DNA from: Gallionellaceae bacterium
GTDB taxonomy: Bacteria > Pseudomonadota > Gammaproteobacteria > Burkholderiales > Thiobacillaceae
Direction of reading: 5' to 3'
DNA length: 64,000 nucleotides
Assembly: GCA_028714735.1 (NCBI GenBank)
Contig: JAQTLU010000007.1
Span: forward strand, 102,142-166,141
Both the position numbers and the translations under genes were made by a program. Positions 8,516 to 16,488 of the stretch are shown one piece after another. The notes under the pieces were generated by a model, which was given only the letters and a program-made list of their open reading frames with translations, made no database searches and was not told the origin of the DNA. The number at the start of each line of letters is the position of its first letter. Within the stretch, counting starts at the first letter, position 1.

Positions 8516-8532
8516 TGCACCGTTATGGTGCA
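8516..8532. promoter_or_regulatory. NtrC-type enhancer site 1
   Basis: TGCACC-GTTAT-GGTGCA is a perfect 17-bp dyad and matches the NtrC consensus (GCAC-N7-GTGC form). Its centre lies about 97 bp upstream of the expected sigma-54 start, a normal enhancer distance. Confidence 0.75.
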
Positions 8533-8546
8533 ACGACATGCTGATT

Positions 8547-8563
8547 TGCACCAAGCTGGCACC
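8547..8563. promoter_or_regulatory. NtrC-type enhancer site 2 (weaker)
   Basis: TGCACC-AAGCT-GGCACC matches the left half of the NtrC box fully and the right half partly. Its centre is 31 bp (three helical turns) from site 1, the spacing seen for cooperative NtrC pairs. Confidence 0.55.
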
Positions 8564-8621
8564 GGTGCTGGGCGGTCTGCTTTGGTAAACTGACTGCAAC
8601 TATTTATAAGGGGAGTTCATC

Positions 8622-8861
8622 ATGCTCAAGCAGAAACTGCTGGACGAGGTCTCGGCACGGATTTCCGATGTCATGGCGGCATCGCCGGCCCGTGATGTGG
8701 AGAAAAACCTCAAGGCCAGCCTGGCGGGCCTGCTGGCGCGGCTGGATCTGGTCACCCGCGAGGAATTCGATGTCCAGGCCCAGGTGCTCGCTCAGGCGCG
8801 GGAACAGCTTCAGGCCCTGGAGGCGCGACTCGTCCGGCTGGAAGGCGACGCGAAACCCTAG
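8622..8861 (+). CDS. ubiK: Ubiquinone biosynthesis accessory factor UbiK
   Basis: 79-residue protein of the UbiK/YqiC (BMFP) family, which helps the late hydroxylation/methylation complex of ubiquinone synthesis, together with UbiJ. The N-terminal LDEVSARISDVMAASPARDVEKN segment (shown by its core VSARISDVMAASP) and the C-terminal coiled coil with LEARLVRLE are typical, and the length is normal. AAGGGGAG lies 7 nt before the ATG. comM follows after 15 nt on the same strand; this ubiK-comM pairing recurs in Betaproteobacteria. Confidence 0.9.
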   Translation: MLKQKLLDEVSARISDVMAASPARDVEKNLKASLAGLLARLDLVTREEFDVQAQVLAQAREQLQALEARLVRLEGDAKP

Positions 8862-8876
8862 CCGCGGAGGCGGGCG

Positions 8877-10370
8877 ATGAGCCTGGCGGTCCTGCACACC
8901 CGCGCCCTGTCCGGCATGCACGCGCCGGAGGTGACGGTGGAAGTGCACCTGGCCAACGGCCTGCCGGCCTTCAATCTGGTCGGCCTGCCGGAGACCGAGG
9001 TCAAGGAAGCGCGCGATCGGGTGCGTGCCGCCATCCTGCAGTCGGGCTTCGAATTCCCGGCCCGGCGCATCACGGTCAACCTGGCCCCGGCCGACCTGCC
9101 CAAGGAGTCCGGCCGCTTCGACCTGCCCATCGCCCTGGGCGTGCTGGCGGCCTCCGGCCAGATGCCGGGCAGGCTGCTGGCCGAGTATGAATTCGCCGGT
9201 GAACTGGCGCTGACCGGCGAACTGCGGCCGATCCGGGGCGCCCTGGCGATGCTGCTGTCGGCCCAGGCCTCCGGCCGGACCTTCATCCTGCCTGCCGCGA
9301 GCGCGGCCGAGGGCGCCCTGGCCGGCAGCGCCCGGGTGCTGGCGGCAAACAGCCTGCTTGAGGTCTGCGCCCATCTGGCCGGCCGCGCCGAGTTGCCGGC
9401 GCCAGCGGCCGCCAGTGTCGGTGAGGAAGAGGGCTATCCTGATCTGGCCGACGTGAAGGGGCAGTTGGCGGCCCGGCGCGCCCTCGAAGTGGCCGCGGCC
9501 GGCGCCCACTCGCTGCTGATGCTGGGGCCGCCCGGCACCGGCAAGTCGATGCTGGCCAGCCGCCTGCCCGGCATCCTGCCACCCATGACGGTACAGGAAT
9601 CGCTCGAAGCCGCCGCGGTACAATCCCTGGCCGGCGGGTTCGCACTGTCACGCTGGGGGATGAGGCCCATACGCCATCCCCACCATACGGCCTCGGCGGT
9701 GGCGCTGGTCGGCGGCGGCAGCAACCCGCGCCCCGGCGAGATCAGCCTGGCCCACAACGGCGTCCTTTTTCTCGACGAGTTGCCGGAGTTTTCCCGCCAG
9801 GCCCTGGAAGTCCTGCGCGAACCGCTGGAATCGGGTCGTATCACCATTTCCCGCGCCGCCCGCCAGGCCGACTTCCCGGCCCGATTCCAGCTGGTTGCGG
9901 CAATGAATCCCTGTCCATGCGGCTTTCTTGGCCATCCGTCCGGGAAATGCCGCTGCACGCCCGAGCAGGTAAGCCGCTATCGCAGCCGCCTGTCCGGCCC
10001 GCTGCTGGACCGGATCGATCTGCATGTGGAAGTCCCGGCCCTGCCCGAGCAGGACCTGATCGACGCGCCGGCGGGCGAGCCCACCGCAGCGGTCCGGCTC
10101 CGGGTCATCGCCGCCCGTGCGCGGCAGATCGCGCGCCAAGGCAAGGCCAACGCCGGCTTGAGCAACAGCGAGATCGATGGCCTGTGTGCCCTGGACGAGG
10201 CTGGCACCGCGTTGCTGCGGCAGGCGATTGCCCGCCTGAACCTGTCGGCGAGGGCCTATCATAGGGTGCTCAAGCTGGCCCGTACCCTGGCCGATCTGGC
10301 CGGCATGGAGCGCATCACGGCCGCGCATGTCGCCGAGGCGGTGCAATACCGAAGGGGATTACTGGCATGA
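8877..10370 (+). CDS. comM: YifB/ComM family Mg-chelatase-like AAA+ ATPase
   Basis: 497-residue ComM, a hexameric branch-migration helicase that extends heteroduplex during natural transformation. It has an N-terminal ChlI-like domain (about 20-140), an AAA+ Mg-chelatase domain with Walker A GPPGTGKS (about 217-224) and Walker B-type VLFLDELPEF (about 295), and the C-terminal chelatase domain. The Cys-rich CPCGFLGHPSGKCRC segment (about 346-360) is family-typical. The stop codon overlaps the next gene start as ATGA. With pilMNOPQ in the window it suggests competence potential, which is inference. Confidence 0.95.
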   Translation: MSLAVLHTRALSGMHAPEVTVEVHLANGLPAFNLVGLPETEVKEARDRVRAAILQSGFEFPARRITVNLAPADLPKESGRFDLPIALGVLAASGQMPGRLLAEYEFAGELALTGELRPIRGALAMLLSAQASGRTFILPAASAAEGALAGSARVLAANSLLEVCAHLAGRAELPAPAAASVGEEEGYPDLADVKGQLAARRALEVAAAGAHSLLMLGPPGTGKSMLASRLPGILPPMTVQESLEAAAVQSLAGGFALSRWGMRPIRHPHHTASAVALVGGGSNPRPGEISLAHNGVLFLDELPEFSRQALEVLREPLESGRITISRAARQADFPARFQLVAAMNPCPCGFLGHPSGKCRCTPEQVSRYRSRLSGPLLDRIDLHVEVPALPEQDLIDAPAGEPTAAVRLRVIAARARQIARQGKANAGLSNSEIDGLCALDEAGTALLRQAIARLNLSARAYHRVLKLARTLADLAGMERITAAHVAEAVQYRRGLLA

Positions 10371-11398
10371 CCAATCATCTGCTCGATTCATGGCGCGAGG
10401 AAAAACGCTCCGCCTGGCTGTATCGCATCGTCTCCGATGTCGAGTCGGGCACGCCCCGTCAGGTGCTGTTTCTCGAACTCGCCAAGTCGGCCGAAGGCCA
10501 GGCGGAGATCTGGCTGGCCGGGATGGCCCGGGCGGGCATGTCGCCGCCCGAGGCCTATCGGCCCGACCCGCGTACCCGCCTGGTCGGCTGGTTGATCCGC
10601 CGTTTTGGGATCGGTCCGATGCGCTCGGTGCTGGCGGCCATGAAGGTGCGTGGCATGGTGCTGTACAACCAGCCCGGGCACGCGACCCCGACCCGGCTCG
10701 ATCAGGTCGGCGAACGTCACACGGTGCCGGGTGGCGGCAGCCTGCGGGCGGCCGTGTTCGGCGCCAACGACGGCCTGGTGTCCAACGCCAGCCTGATCCT
10801 GGGTGTGGCGGGCGCCTCGGGAGATCCTGCAGTGGTGGTCATGTCCGGCGTCGCCGGCCTGCTGGCCGGGGCGTTTTCGATGGCGGCGGGCGAATACGTC
10901 TCGGTGCGCGCCCAGCGCGAGTTCTACGAATACCAGATCGGCCTCGAGCGCGAAGAGCTGGATGAGTACCCGCATGAGGAAGCGGCCGAGCTGGCGTTGA
11001 TCTATGAAGCCAAGGGACTGTCGCGCGAGGAGGCGAAACGCCTGGCCGATACCCTGATCGCCGACCCGGACAAGGCGCTCGACACCCTGGCCCGCGAGGA
11101 GCTGGGGCTGAACCCGGACGAACTGGGCTCGCCCTGGGCGGCGGCCACCGCGTCATTCGGTGCCTTCGCGGTGGGCGCCAGCATCCCGCTGCTGCCCTAT
11201 CTGCTGTTGTCGGCCGGCATCGCCCTGTATGGCGCCATGGTGGCCTCGGCGGTCAGCCTGTTCGGCGTCGGCGCCACGCTCAGCCTGTTTACCGGCCGCA
11301 AGTCATGGCAGGGCGGATTGCGCATGCTGTTGATCGGCGCCGCGGCTGGAGCGGCGACCTGGGCGGTTGGGCGGGCGCTGGGCACGGCGCTCGGGTAA
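10367..11398 (+). CDS. VIT1/CCC1 family transporter with N-terminal ferritin-like domain
   Basis: 343-residue membrane protein of the CCC1/VIT1 family (iron/manganese export or storage). The N-terminal about 100 residues resemble the ferritin-like domain of such fusion proteins, but the second helix reads LAKSAEGQAEIW where metal-binding members have E and H, so di-iron ligands look lost. The VIT domain starts near LRAAVFGANDGLVSNASLILGVAGA (core FGANDGLVSN), followed by GAFSMAAGEYVSVRAQREF, a long Glu-rich cytosolic segment (about 185-255) and three more membrane helices. It overlaps comM by 4 nt (ATGA) and so is translationally coupled. Transported metal is inferred from the family. Confidence 0.88.
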   Translation: MTNHLLDSWREEKRSAWLYRIVSDVESGTPRQVLFLELAKSAEGQAEIWLAGMARAGMSPPEAYRPDPRTRLVGWLIRRFGIGPMRSVLAAMKVRGMVLYNQPGHATPTRLDQVGERHTVPGGGSLRAAVFGANDGLVSNASLILGVAGASGDPAVVVMSGVAGLLAGAFSMAAGEYVSVRAQREFYEYQIGLEREELDEYPHEEAAELALIYEAKGLSREEAKRLADTLIADPDKALDTLAREELGLNPDELGSPWAAATASFGAFAVGASIPLLPYLLLSAGIALYGAMVASAVSLFGVGATLSLFTGRKSWQGGLRMLLIGAAAGAATWAVGRALGTALG

Positions 11399-11422
11399 AA
11401 TCACCGGAATCAGAGAACGAGC

Positions 11423-12268
11423 ATGAGCATGAGCATGGCCGAGCGTATTTTCAGCATGGAATTCTTCCCGCCCAAGACCTCCGAGGGGGCGGCCAAACTG
11501 CGGGAAACGCGACGTCAACTGGCCCAGCTCAAGCCGAAGTTTTTCTCGGTGACCTTCGGCGCCGGCGGCTCCACGCGCGACCGCACCCTGGAAACCGTGC
11601 TGGAAATCCAGGGTGAAGGGTCGGCTGCGGCGCCCCATCTGTCCTGTATCGGTTCCAGCCGCGAGAACATCCGGGAGATTCTTGACACTTACAAAAGCAA
11701 CGGCATCCGCCACATCGTCGCCCTGCGCGGCGATCAGCCGTCCGGCGTGGCCGATCCGGGCGAGTTCCGCTATGCCAACGAACTGGTGGCCTTCATTCGC
11801 GAGGAGACCGGCGACTGGTTCGATATCGAGGTCGCGGCCTATCCCGAAATGCACCCGCAGGCGCGCAATTACGAGGACGACCTGCGCAACTTCAAGCGCA
11901 AGGTCGATGCCGGCGCCAACGCGGCGATCACCCAGTATTTCTTCAATGCCGACGCCTATTTCCAGTTTCGCGACGAATGTGCGGCCATGGGCATTGCCGT
12001 TCCCATTGTGCCCGGCATCATGCCGATCTCGAATTACGGTCAGTTGGCCCGGTTTTCCGCCATGTGCGGTGCCGAGATTCCACGCTGGCTGGCCAAGAAG
12101 CTCGAGAGCTATTACGACGACAATGCCTCGATCAAGGCTTTTGGTCTGGATTTCGTGACCGGGCTGTGTGATCGACTGCTGTCTGCCGAGGTGCCGGGCC
12201 TGCATTTCTACACCCTGAATCAGGCCGGCCTGACCAGTACGCTGTGGCAGCGGCTGGGCCTGCCGTAG
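11423..12268 (+). CDS. metF: 5,10-methylenetetrahydrofolate reductase
   Basis: 281-residue FAD enzyme that reduces methylene-THF to methyl-THF for methionine synthesis. The N-terminal FSMEFFPPKTSEGAAKLRE motif (core EFFPPK), the FAD/folate segment LRGDQP (about 98-103), VAAYPEMHP and the C-terminal HFYTLN are present. Three ATG codons lie in a row (11423, 11429, 11435); any could be the start, and the last gives MAERIFSMEFF, the closest to family length. No SAH or SAM riboswitch is seen upstream; only 24 nt separate it from the transporter gene. Confidence 0.94.
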   Translation: MSMSMAERIFSMEFFPPKTSEGAAKLRETRRQLAQLKPKFFSVTFGAGGSTRDRTLETVLEIQGEGSAAAPHLSCIGSSRENIREILDTYKSNGIRHIVALRGDQPSGVADPGEFRYANELVAFIREETGDWFDIEVAAYPEMHPQARNYEDDLRNFKRKVDAGANAAITQYFFNADAYFQFRDECAAMGIAVPIVPGIMPISNYGQLARFSAMCGAEIPRWLAKKLESYYDDNASIKAFGLDFVTGLCDRLLSAEVPGLHFYTLNQAGLTSTLWQRLGLP

Positions 12269-12278
12269 GCAAAAAAAA

Positions 12279-12320
12279 GACCGGGCAGAAACCCGGTCGG
12301 ATGGTAGTACTTGTTTTTTT
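12279..12320 (+). terminator. Hairpin after metF, probable terminator
   Basis: GACCGGG (12279-12285) and CCCGGTC (12292-12298) form a perfect stem with a short loop. A run of eight A precedes it, which would act as a U-run only for leftward transcription. Rightward, a T7 run follows only at 12314-12320. It is therefore an imperfect terminator for metF and could stop leftward readthrough. Confidence 0.45.
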
Positions 12321-12438
12321 ATTAGTAAGGTCTTGCTGTTGGCTCCCCGACCACCAGTATGGGTAGAGTCGGCAATTGCTATCTATAATCATCATACGGC
12401 CTCGTTTTGGTTGGGGATATCCACAAAAGGCATAAAAA

Positions 12439-12458
12439 CGTATATCTAACGATATACG
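12439..12458. promoter_or_regulatory. 20-bp perfect dyad upstream of the LuxR-type regulator gene
   Basis: CGTATATC (12439-12446) and GATATACG (12451-12458) are perfect complements with a 4-bp centre. Size and symmetry fit a site for a LuxR/NarL-type dimer. It lies 66 bp before the regulator start, which makes autoregulation plausible. A consensus -10 box TATAAT lies at 12384-12389, without a convincing -35. Confidence 0.45.
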
Positions 12459-12524
12459 AAGCGGATGTCGACATACGCAAGAAGAGGTTGAGCCTTGCCA
12501 TGAAAAATTTGGGAGAGTGTGGCC

Positions 12525-13166
12525 ATGCGTATCCTTTTTGCTGATGACCACCCGTTGTTCCGGGAAGGGGTCAAGCCAGTCCTGTCGAAATTGGCGACCG
12601 AGGTTGAAATCATCGAGGCTACGGATTATCCAGCCGCCTTCGAGGCTGCACGGCAGTTTGAGGATATCGACCTGGCCCTGCTGGACTTATGTATGCCCGG
12701 CATGTCCGGGATCGACGGCATAGCGGGTTTCCGGGCGTCGTTTCCGCATATTCCGGTTGGCGTGCTGTCGGCGACCGATGAGCGAATGAGCATACAACGC
12801 CTGCTTGGCAAGGGTGTTCTGGGCTATATCTGCAAATCCTCCCCGAGCGAGGTCATCCTGAGCGCGCTGAGGCTGATGCTGGCCGGCGGCGTCTACATCC
12901 CGCCCACCATGCTGGATAATCAGCCTGGAAATGGTCAGACCGTGGTCCTGGGGACAGGGCAGCAGGAGTCACTGACCCGCAGGCAGGTCGAAGTGTTGCG
13001 TGAACTGGCCAAGGGTCTGAACAACAAACAGATTGCGCACAACCTCAACGTAACCGAGGGAACGGTAAAGATCCATTTGGCCACCATATTCCGGGCGCTC
13101 AACGTAAACAGCCGGACCGAGGCCCTGTTGCTGGCGCAGAAGATGGGCTTGGGAGGGGCGGGCTGA
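12525..13166 (+). CDS. NarL/FixJ-type response regulator (REC + LuxR HTH)
   Basis: 213-residue response regulator. The receiver has the acidic pair in FADDHP (about 6-7), the phospho-acceptor Asp in LLDLCMPGMSG (about 53) and the conserved Lys in YICKSS. The C-terminal LuxR helix-turn-helix reads LTRRQVEVLRELAKGLNNKQIA (core VLRELAKGL), then NVTEGTVKIHL. The ATG at 12525 is preferred over a GTG two codons earlier because GGGAG lies 7-10 nt upstream. The next gene, a hybrid kinase, begins 3 nt after its stop, so the two almost surely form a two-component pair. Target genes are unknown. Confidence 0.93.
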   Translation: MRILFADDHPLFREGVKPVLSKLATEVEIIEATDYPAAFEAARQFEDIDLALLDLCMPGMSGIDGIAGFRASFPHIPVGVLSATDERMSIQRLLGKGVLGYICKSSPSEVILSALRLMLAGGVYIPPTMLDNQPGNGQTVVLGTGQQESLTRRQVEVLRELAKGLNNKQIAHNLNVTEGTVKIHLATIFRALNVNSRTEALLLAQKMGLGGAG

Positions 13167-13169
13167 TTC

Positions 13170-15143
13170 TTGTCCGACCCGGTCCCGCAACCTGCAGCAG
13201 GGCAGGCCTTGTTCCTGCGTGATCTGCGTTCGCGGATCATGGCGGTTGCCCTCGTGCCGTTGTTTTTCGCAGTCATCGTACTGGCTGGGTATTTTGCCCA
13301 TCAGGAAATCAATGCCACTGAAGATGCCTTGTACGAACGTGGCCGAGCCATGGCCCTGCGCCTGGCGGAAACGGCCGCCTTCGATCTGTTTGCCGGCAAC
13401 GATCAGTATCTGCAACGGTTACTGAATTATGAAAAGGCCGCCCGGAATTGCGTCAGCGTCGGCATCTCGGACCGTTCCGGGCAATGGCAACTGATCAGCG
13501 GCCGGGAAAACTTGCCGGCACCGGGCAAACCCGGCGATGTGCATGAGTGGCGTATCGGAAACCAAGTCTACTTCGTGCGTCCGGTCGTATTCCACAATCA
13601 GTCTCTGGATGATCCTTTTCTGGCGCATGACGAGGCCAGGGAAAATGAACTGATCGGCCAGGTCATGGTGGTGCTCGACATGACGCCCATCCTGTCGGCG
13701 CAACGTAAGTCGATGTTGTTGGTGGGCGGGCTTGCCGGTGTGTTGTTGCTCGTGGCAGGCGGGTTGGCCTGGCGGCTAAGCCAGGGTTTGAGCCGGCCGC
13801 TGCATGAGGTGATCGCCACGGTCAGGGAGATTGCCAGTGGTCAGTTGGATGCACGTATCAAGGGAAGATCTCGGGGAGAGATCGGAGAACTGGAGCAAGG
13901 TATCGATCGCATGGCCGAGGTCATGCAGCGTCACGCCATCGAAATGGACCAGCGCGTGATCGAGGCCACAACGGAACTTCGGGAGCAGAAACTGGCAGCG
14001 GAAGCGGCCGTCATGTCCCGTTCACGCTTTCTCGCGGCCGCCAGCCATGACCTTCGGCAACCCATGCACGCGCTGGCACTGCTGGTCGAGGCGCTCAAGG
14101 AGAAGGTACGGCCGCAAGGTGGCGAGCCGGTCAGGCTGGTCGGGCACATCGAAGCCTCGGCACAGGCGATGGAAACGCTGCTGAACTCCTTGCTGGATAT
14201 TTCCAAGCTCGATGCCGGGGTGGTGGTCGCCCACCTGGAGTGCTTCGTGGTCGGCCCCATATTCGAGCGACTGGCCAGGCAATACCGGCCAATGGCAGCC
14301 GAAAAAGGCCTGGAACTGCATGTTCATGGTAGCAAGGTCGCCGTTTACAGCGATCCGGTGCTGCTGGAACGCATCCTAAGCAACCTGATCGCCAATGCCA
14401 TCCGCTATACCGAGCATGGCCGTATCGTAGTCGGCCTGCGGCGGGTGCAGAACGATTGGGTTCGCTTCGAGGTGCTCGACAGTGGCAGGGGCATTCCGGA
14501 GGTCTTCCGGCGGCGCATTTTCGAGGAATATTTCCAGTTGGAGAATCCGGAACGGGACCGCGACAAGGGCTTGGGGCTGGGACTCGCCATTGTGCAGCGT
14601 CTGGCCCGCTTGCTGGGCAGTCCGGTGGATGTCAGGTCGGAACTGGGCAAGGGCTCGGCCTTCAGCATCCGGGCGGCACGCTGCGAGCCGCCGTTTGTCC
14701 GAGAGGAGGAGTCGATGCCCTGGCTCGACAAGGCTGCGAGCACTTCGGCAGGGGCGCCGCCCCTGGTGGTCCTGATCGACGACGACGTTTCCATCTTGGA
14801 GGCCATGACCGCCGTGTTTGACCAATGGGGAATCGATCTGGCCGCCGATATCGACGCCCAGCAGATCAAGGACGATCTGCTGGAACTGGGGCGGCGGCCG
14901 GCCGCCATCCTGAGCGACTACCGGTTGCGTGACGGCCGCACCGGCATCGAGGCCATCGCAGAACTGCGCGCCGAGTTCGGGCCGGACATCCCGGCGGCAC
15001 TGATTACCGGCGATACCGCGGCGACCACCATGCAGGCCATCGAAGCCTCCGGCCTGCCAGCGTTGCACAAACCGCTGAAGCCGGCCACGCTCCGGGCCTA
15101 TGTGAATCACATGCTGACGGGTATTCAGCGCGATGAATCCTAG
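13170..15143 (+). CDS. Hybrid sensor histidine kinase (HAMP-HisKA-HATPase-REC)
   Basis: 657-residue inner-membrane kinase. Two membrane helices (about 24-44 and 176-197) flank a periplasmic sensor of about 130 residues with no domain I can name. HAMP follows (about 198-250), then HisKA with the His in AAASHDLRQPMHAL (about 293), HATPase (about 385-510; DSGRGIPEVFRRRIFEEY, GLGLGLAI) and a C-terminal receiver (about 527-650; LIDDDVS, Asp in ILSDYRLRDG). The start is TTG at 13170, 3 nt after the regulator stop, with GGGAGGGG upstream. The C-terminal receiver in such pairs often works as a phosphate sink or regulator of the kinase. Confidence 0.92.
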   Translation: MSDPVPQPAAGQALFLRDLRSRIMAVALVPLFFAVIVLAGYFAHQEINATEDALYERGRAMALRLAETAAFDLFAGNDQYLQRLLNYEKAARNCVSVGISDRSGQWQLISGRENLPAPGKPGDVHEWRIGNQVYFVRPVVFHNQSLDDPFLAHDEARENELIGQVMVVLDMTPILSAQRKSMLLVGGLAGVLLLVAGGLAWRLSQGLSRPLHEVIATVREIASGQLDARIKGRSRGEIGELEQGIDRMAEVMQRHAIEMDQRVIEATTELREQKLAAEAAVMSRSRFLAAASHDLRQPMHALALLVEALKEKVRPQGGEPVRLVGHIEASAQAMETLLNSLLDISKLDAGVVVAHLECFVVGPIFERLARQYRPMAAEKGLELHVHGSKVAVYSDPVLLERILSNLIANAIRYTEHGRIVVGLRRVQNDWVRFEVLDSGRGIPEVFRRRIFEEYFQLENPERDRDKGLGLGLAIVQRLARLLGSPVDVRSELGKGSAFSIRAARCEPPFVREEESMPWLDKAASTSAGAPPLVVLIDDDVSILEAMTAVFDQWGIDLAADIDAQQIKDDLLELGRRPAAILSDYRLRDGRTGIEAIAELRAEFGPDIPAALITGDTAATTMQAIEASGLPALHKPLKPATLRAYVNHMLTGIQRDES

Positions 15144-15228
15144 CTGTACGCAGCCACAGACGTTCAGGAAGAACCGGCCTTCGCACGGATAAGGTCAGAT
15201 GCGGACACGAACCTGGCGCATCAGTGGT

Positions 15229-16005
15229 TCACTGGCAGACTTGCTGCAAGTTCACCGGGAGCACGCCGGTATAGTTGATGCCATCCATGACGGCCGTCAA
15301 TGCGATGTGAACCACCTTCACCGGCGGCGGCGCAATTCCGAAAGCGGCCTCCGTGGGGCATTTGAGCGTCAAGACCCAGAGGGGTTTTTCTCCAGTTGGG
15401 TAGACGGTCTTGAATGAGATTGGCCAATGCGATTCCCCATTGCCCCCGGGCAGCAATGAAGATAGTTGAGTGGGTATGAGGCTATTGAATTGAGCTGGAA
15501 GGCCTGCAATCCCGTTCGGCAAAAAAGTCAGTGTCGTTGGCACGGCTTCCCCGTACTGGGTTCTTGAGATTGCCGGGAAAACAACGGCCGGCGGTTGATT
15601 CAACACGACGGGGGGGAAAAGCAGGGGTTGCAGGTAAGGGTTGACTGGCGGCGGCAGCATTGGCCGGGCCATCAAGGCCATGGGTGCCGTTGGTGCGGCG
15701 ACTGCAACCAAGGCCATGCTGGGCATGGCCACCGGCAAGTATGGGTTGCTCGATGGCTGCGCCATGGCAGGCGCTACCTGTGGCGTCGTCGCCGGTGCAG
15801 GTTCAGCGATCGACGTGATTGTCTGGGATGTGTTAACGACACGTTGTGCTGTGGACGCCTTGCGTTTCTTCGTGGTTTTGTGTTTCTTGGTTACCTTGTG
15901 CTTCTTTGTCGCCGCAGGTTTTTCCTGGGCTGATTCGCCAGCGCCCCATGCCGGGGTGATTGCGAGTGCAAGCGCGATGAGTGAGCTGAACAAGAGTGGT
16001 TTTAT
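15229..16005 (-). CDS. Unknown secreted protein, possible ATA start
   Basis: I do not recognise this protein. It has a signal peptide (KPLLFSSLIALALAITPAWGA), a Lys-rich stretch with three KKHK/KKRK units (about 28-42), a long Pro/Ala/Met-rich low-complexity middle (about 60-130), and a C-terminal part (about 150-254) with a Cys pair (LTLKCPTEA and VCQ at the very end). A good ribosome site GAGGAG (complement of 16012-16017) stands 6 nt before the codon ATA (16005-16003), which would give MKPLLFSSL. The nearest conventional start, TTG at 15993, is 18 nt away from it. No ATG or GTG is available before the signal peptide. Either ATA is used, the TTG is used, or the gene has lost its start. It is convergent to the hybrid kinase. 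Confidence 0.55.
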   Translation of the reverse strand: MKPLLFSSLIALALAITPAWGAGESAQEKPAATKKHKVTKKHKTTKKRKASTAQRVVNTSQTITSIAEPAPATTPQVAPAMAQPSSNPYLPVAMPSMALVAVAAPTAPMALMARPMLPPPVNPYLQPLLFPPVVLNQPPAVVFPAISRTQYGEAVPTTLTFLPNGIAGLPAQFNSLIPTQLSSLLPGGNGESHWPISFKTVYPTGEKPLWVLTLKCPTEAAFGIAPPPVKVVHIALTAVMDGINYTGVLPVNLQQVCQ

Positions 16006-16220
16006 GACGTTCTCCTCAATGCAACGTTAACAAAACGGGTCTGGTAGCCGTTCTGATTAGTATGTCGTGAGGACCAGCATGCCATACTCGTAACGCTTCT
16101 TCCATTGGCCCTCTAGACAAATGTAAAGAACACATCGAAGGGAAGCGGCTTCCGGGACCGAGTCTGCAGCGAGGGAAGATGTGGTCGGGTGGTGGCGTGT
16201 TTGTCACGGCGCCGAATGAG

Positions 16221-16247
16221 AAAGGGCCTAGCCGTCAGGCTAAGCCC
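16221..16247 (-). terminator. Terminator of the tRNA-Phe gene
   Basis: On the minus strand GGGCTTAGCC and GGCTAGGCCC pair around TGAC with one mismatch and are followed by TTTCTC. It lies 10 nt past the encoded CCA of the tRNA. The gap from here to the unknown secreted protein (16006-16220) shows no other feature. Confidence 0.65.
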
Positions 16248-16257
16248 TTGAATATTC

Positions 16258-16333
16258 TGGTGGCCAGTCTCGGAATCGAACCAAGGACACGCGGATTTTC
16301 AATCCGCTGCTCTACCAACTGAGCTAACTGGCC
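16258..16333 (-). tRNA. tRNA-Phe (GAA)
   Basis: A complete 76-nt cloverleaf on the minus strand. The acceptor GGCCAGT pairs with ACTGGCC, the D-loop contains AGTTGGTAGA, and the anticodon loop TTGAAAA contains GAA. The T arm carries GGTTCGATTCC. The 3' CCA is encoded. Anticodon GAA reads Phe codons. Confidence 0.97.
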
Positions 16334-16488
16334 ATTTGTGCTGCTGCGTGGCCGGGTCGCCCGGCCGGGGAGCCGCGAATTAAAGCCGGAATCAGGGCGG
16401 ACGTCAAGTTCCGCGTAGCCTTGGCGCACGACAAATGATCGTGAAAAGGCGAAAATCGCCGGGTTATCTTCACAATCGGGAATCCGGT

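Noticed and set aside
11399..11422. Possible SAH or SAM riboswitch before metF
   Set aside because: Only 24 nt separate metF from the previous gene and no riboswitch core can fit; metF is probably read from the upstream operon.
15850..15960. Repeated Lys codons that might suggest a repeat array
   Set aside because: The repeats are short protein-level KKHK/KKRK units inside a coding region; there are no equal spacers, so it is not a CRISPR array or a tandem DNA repeat.
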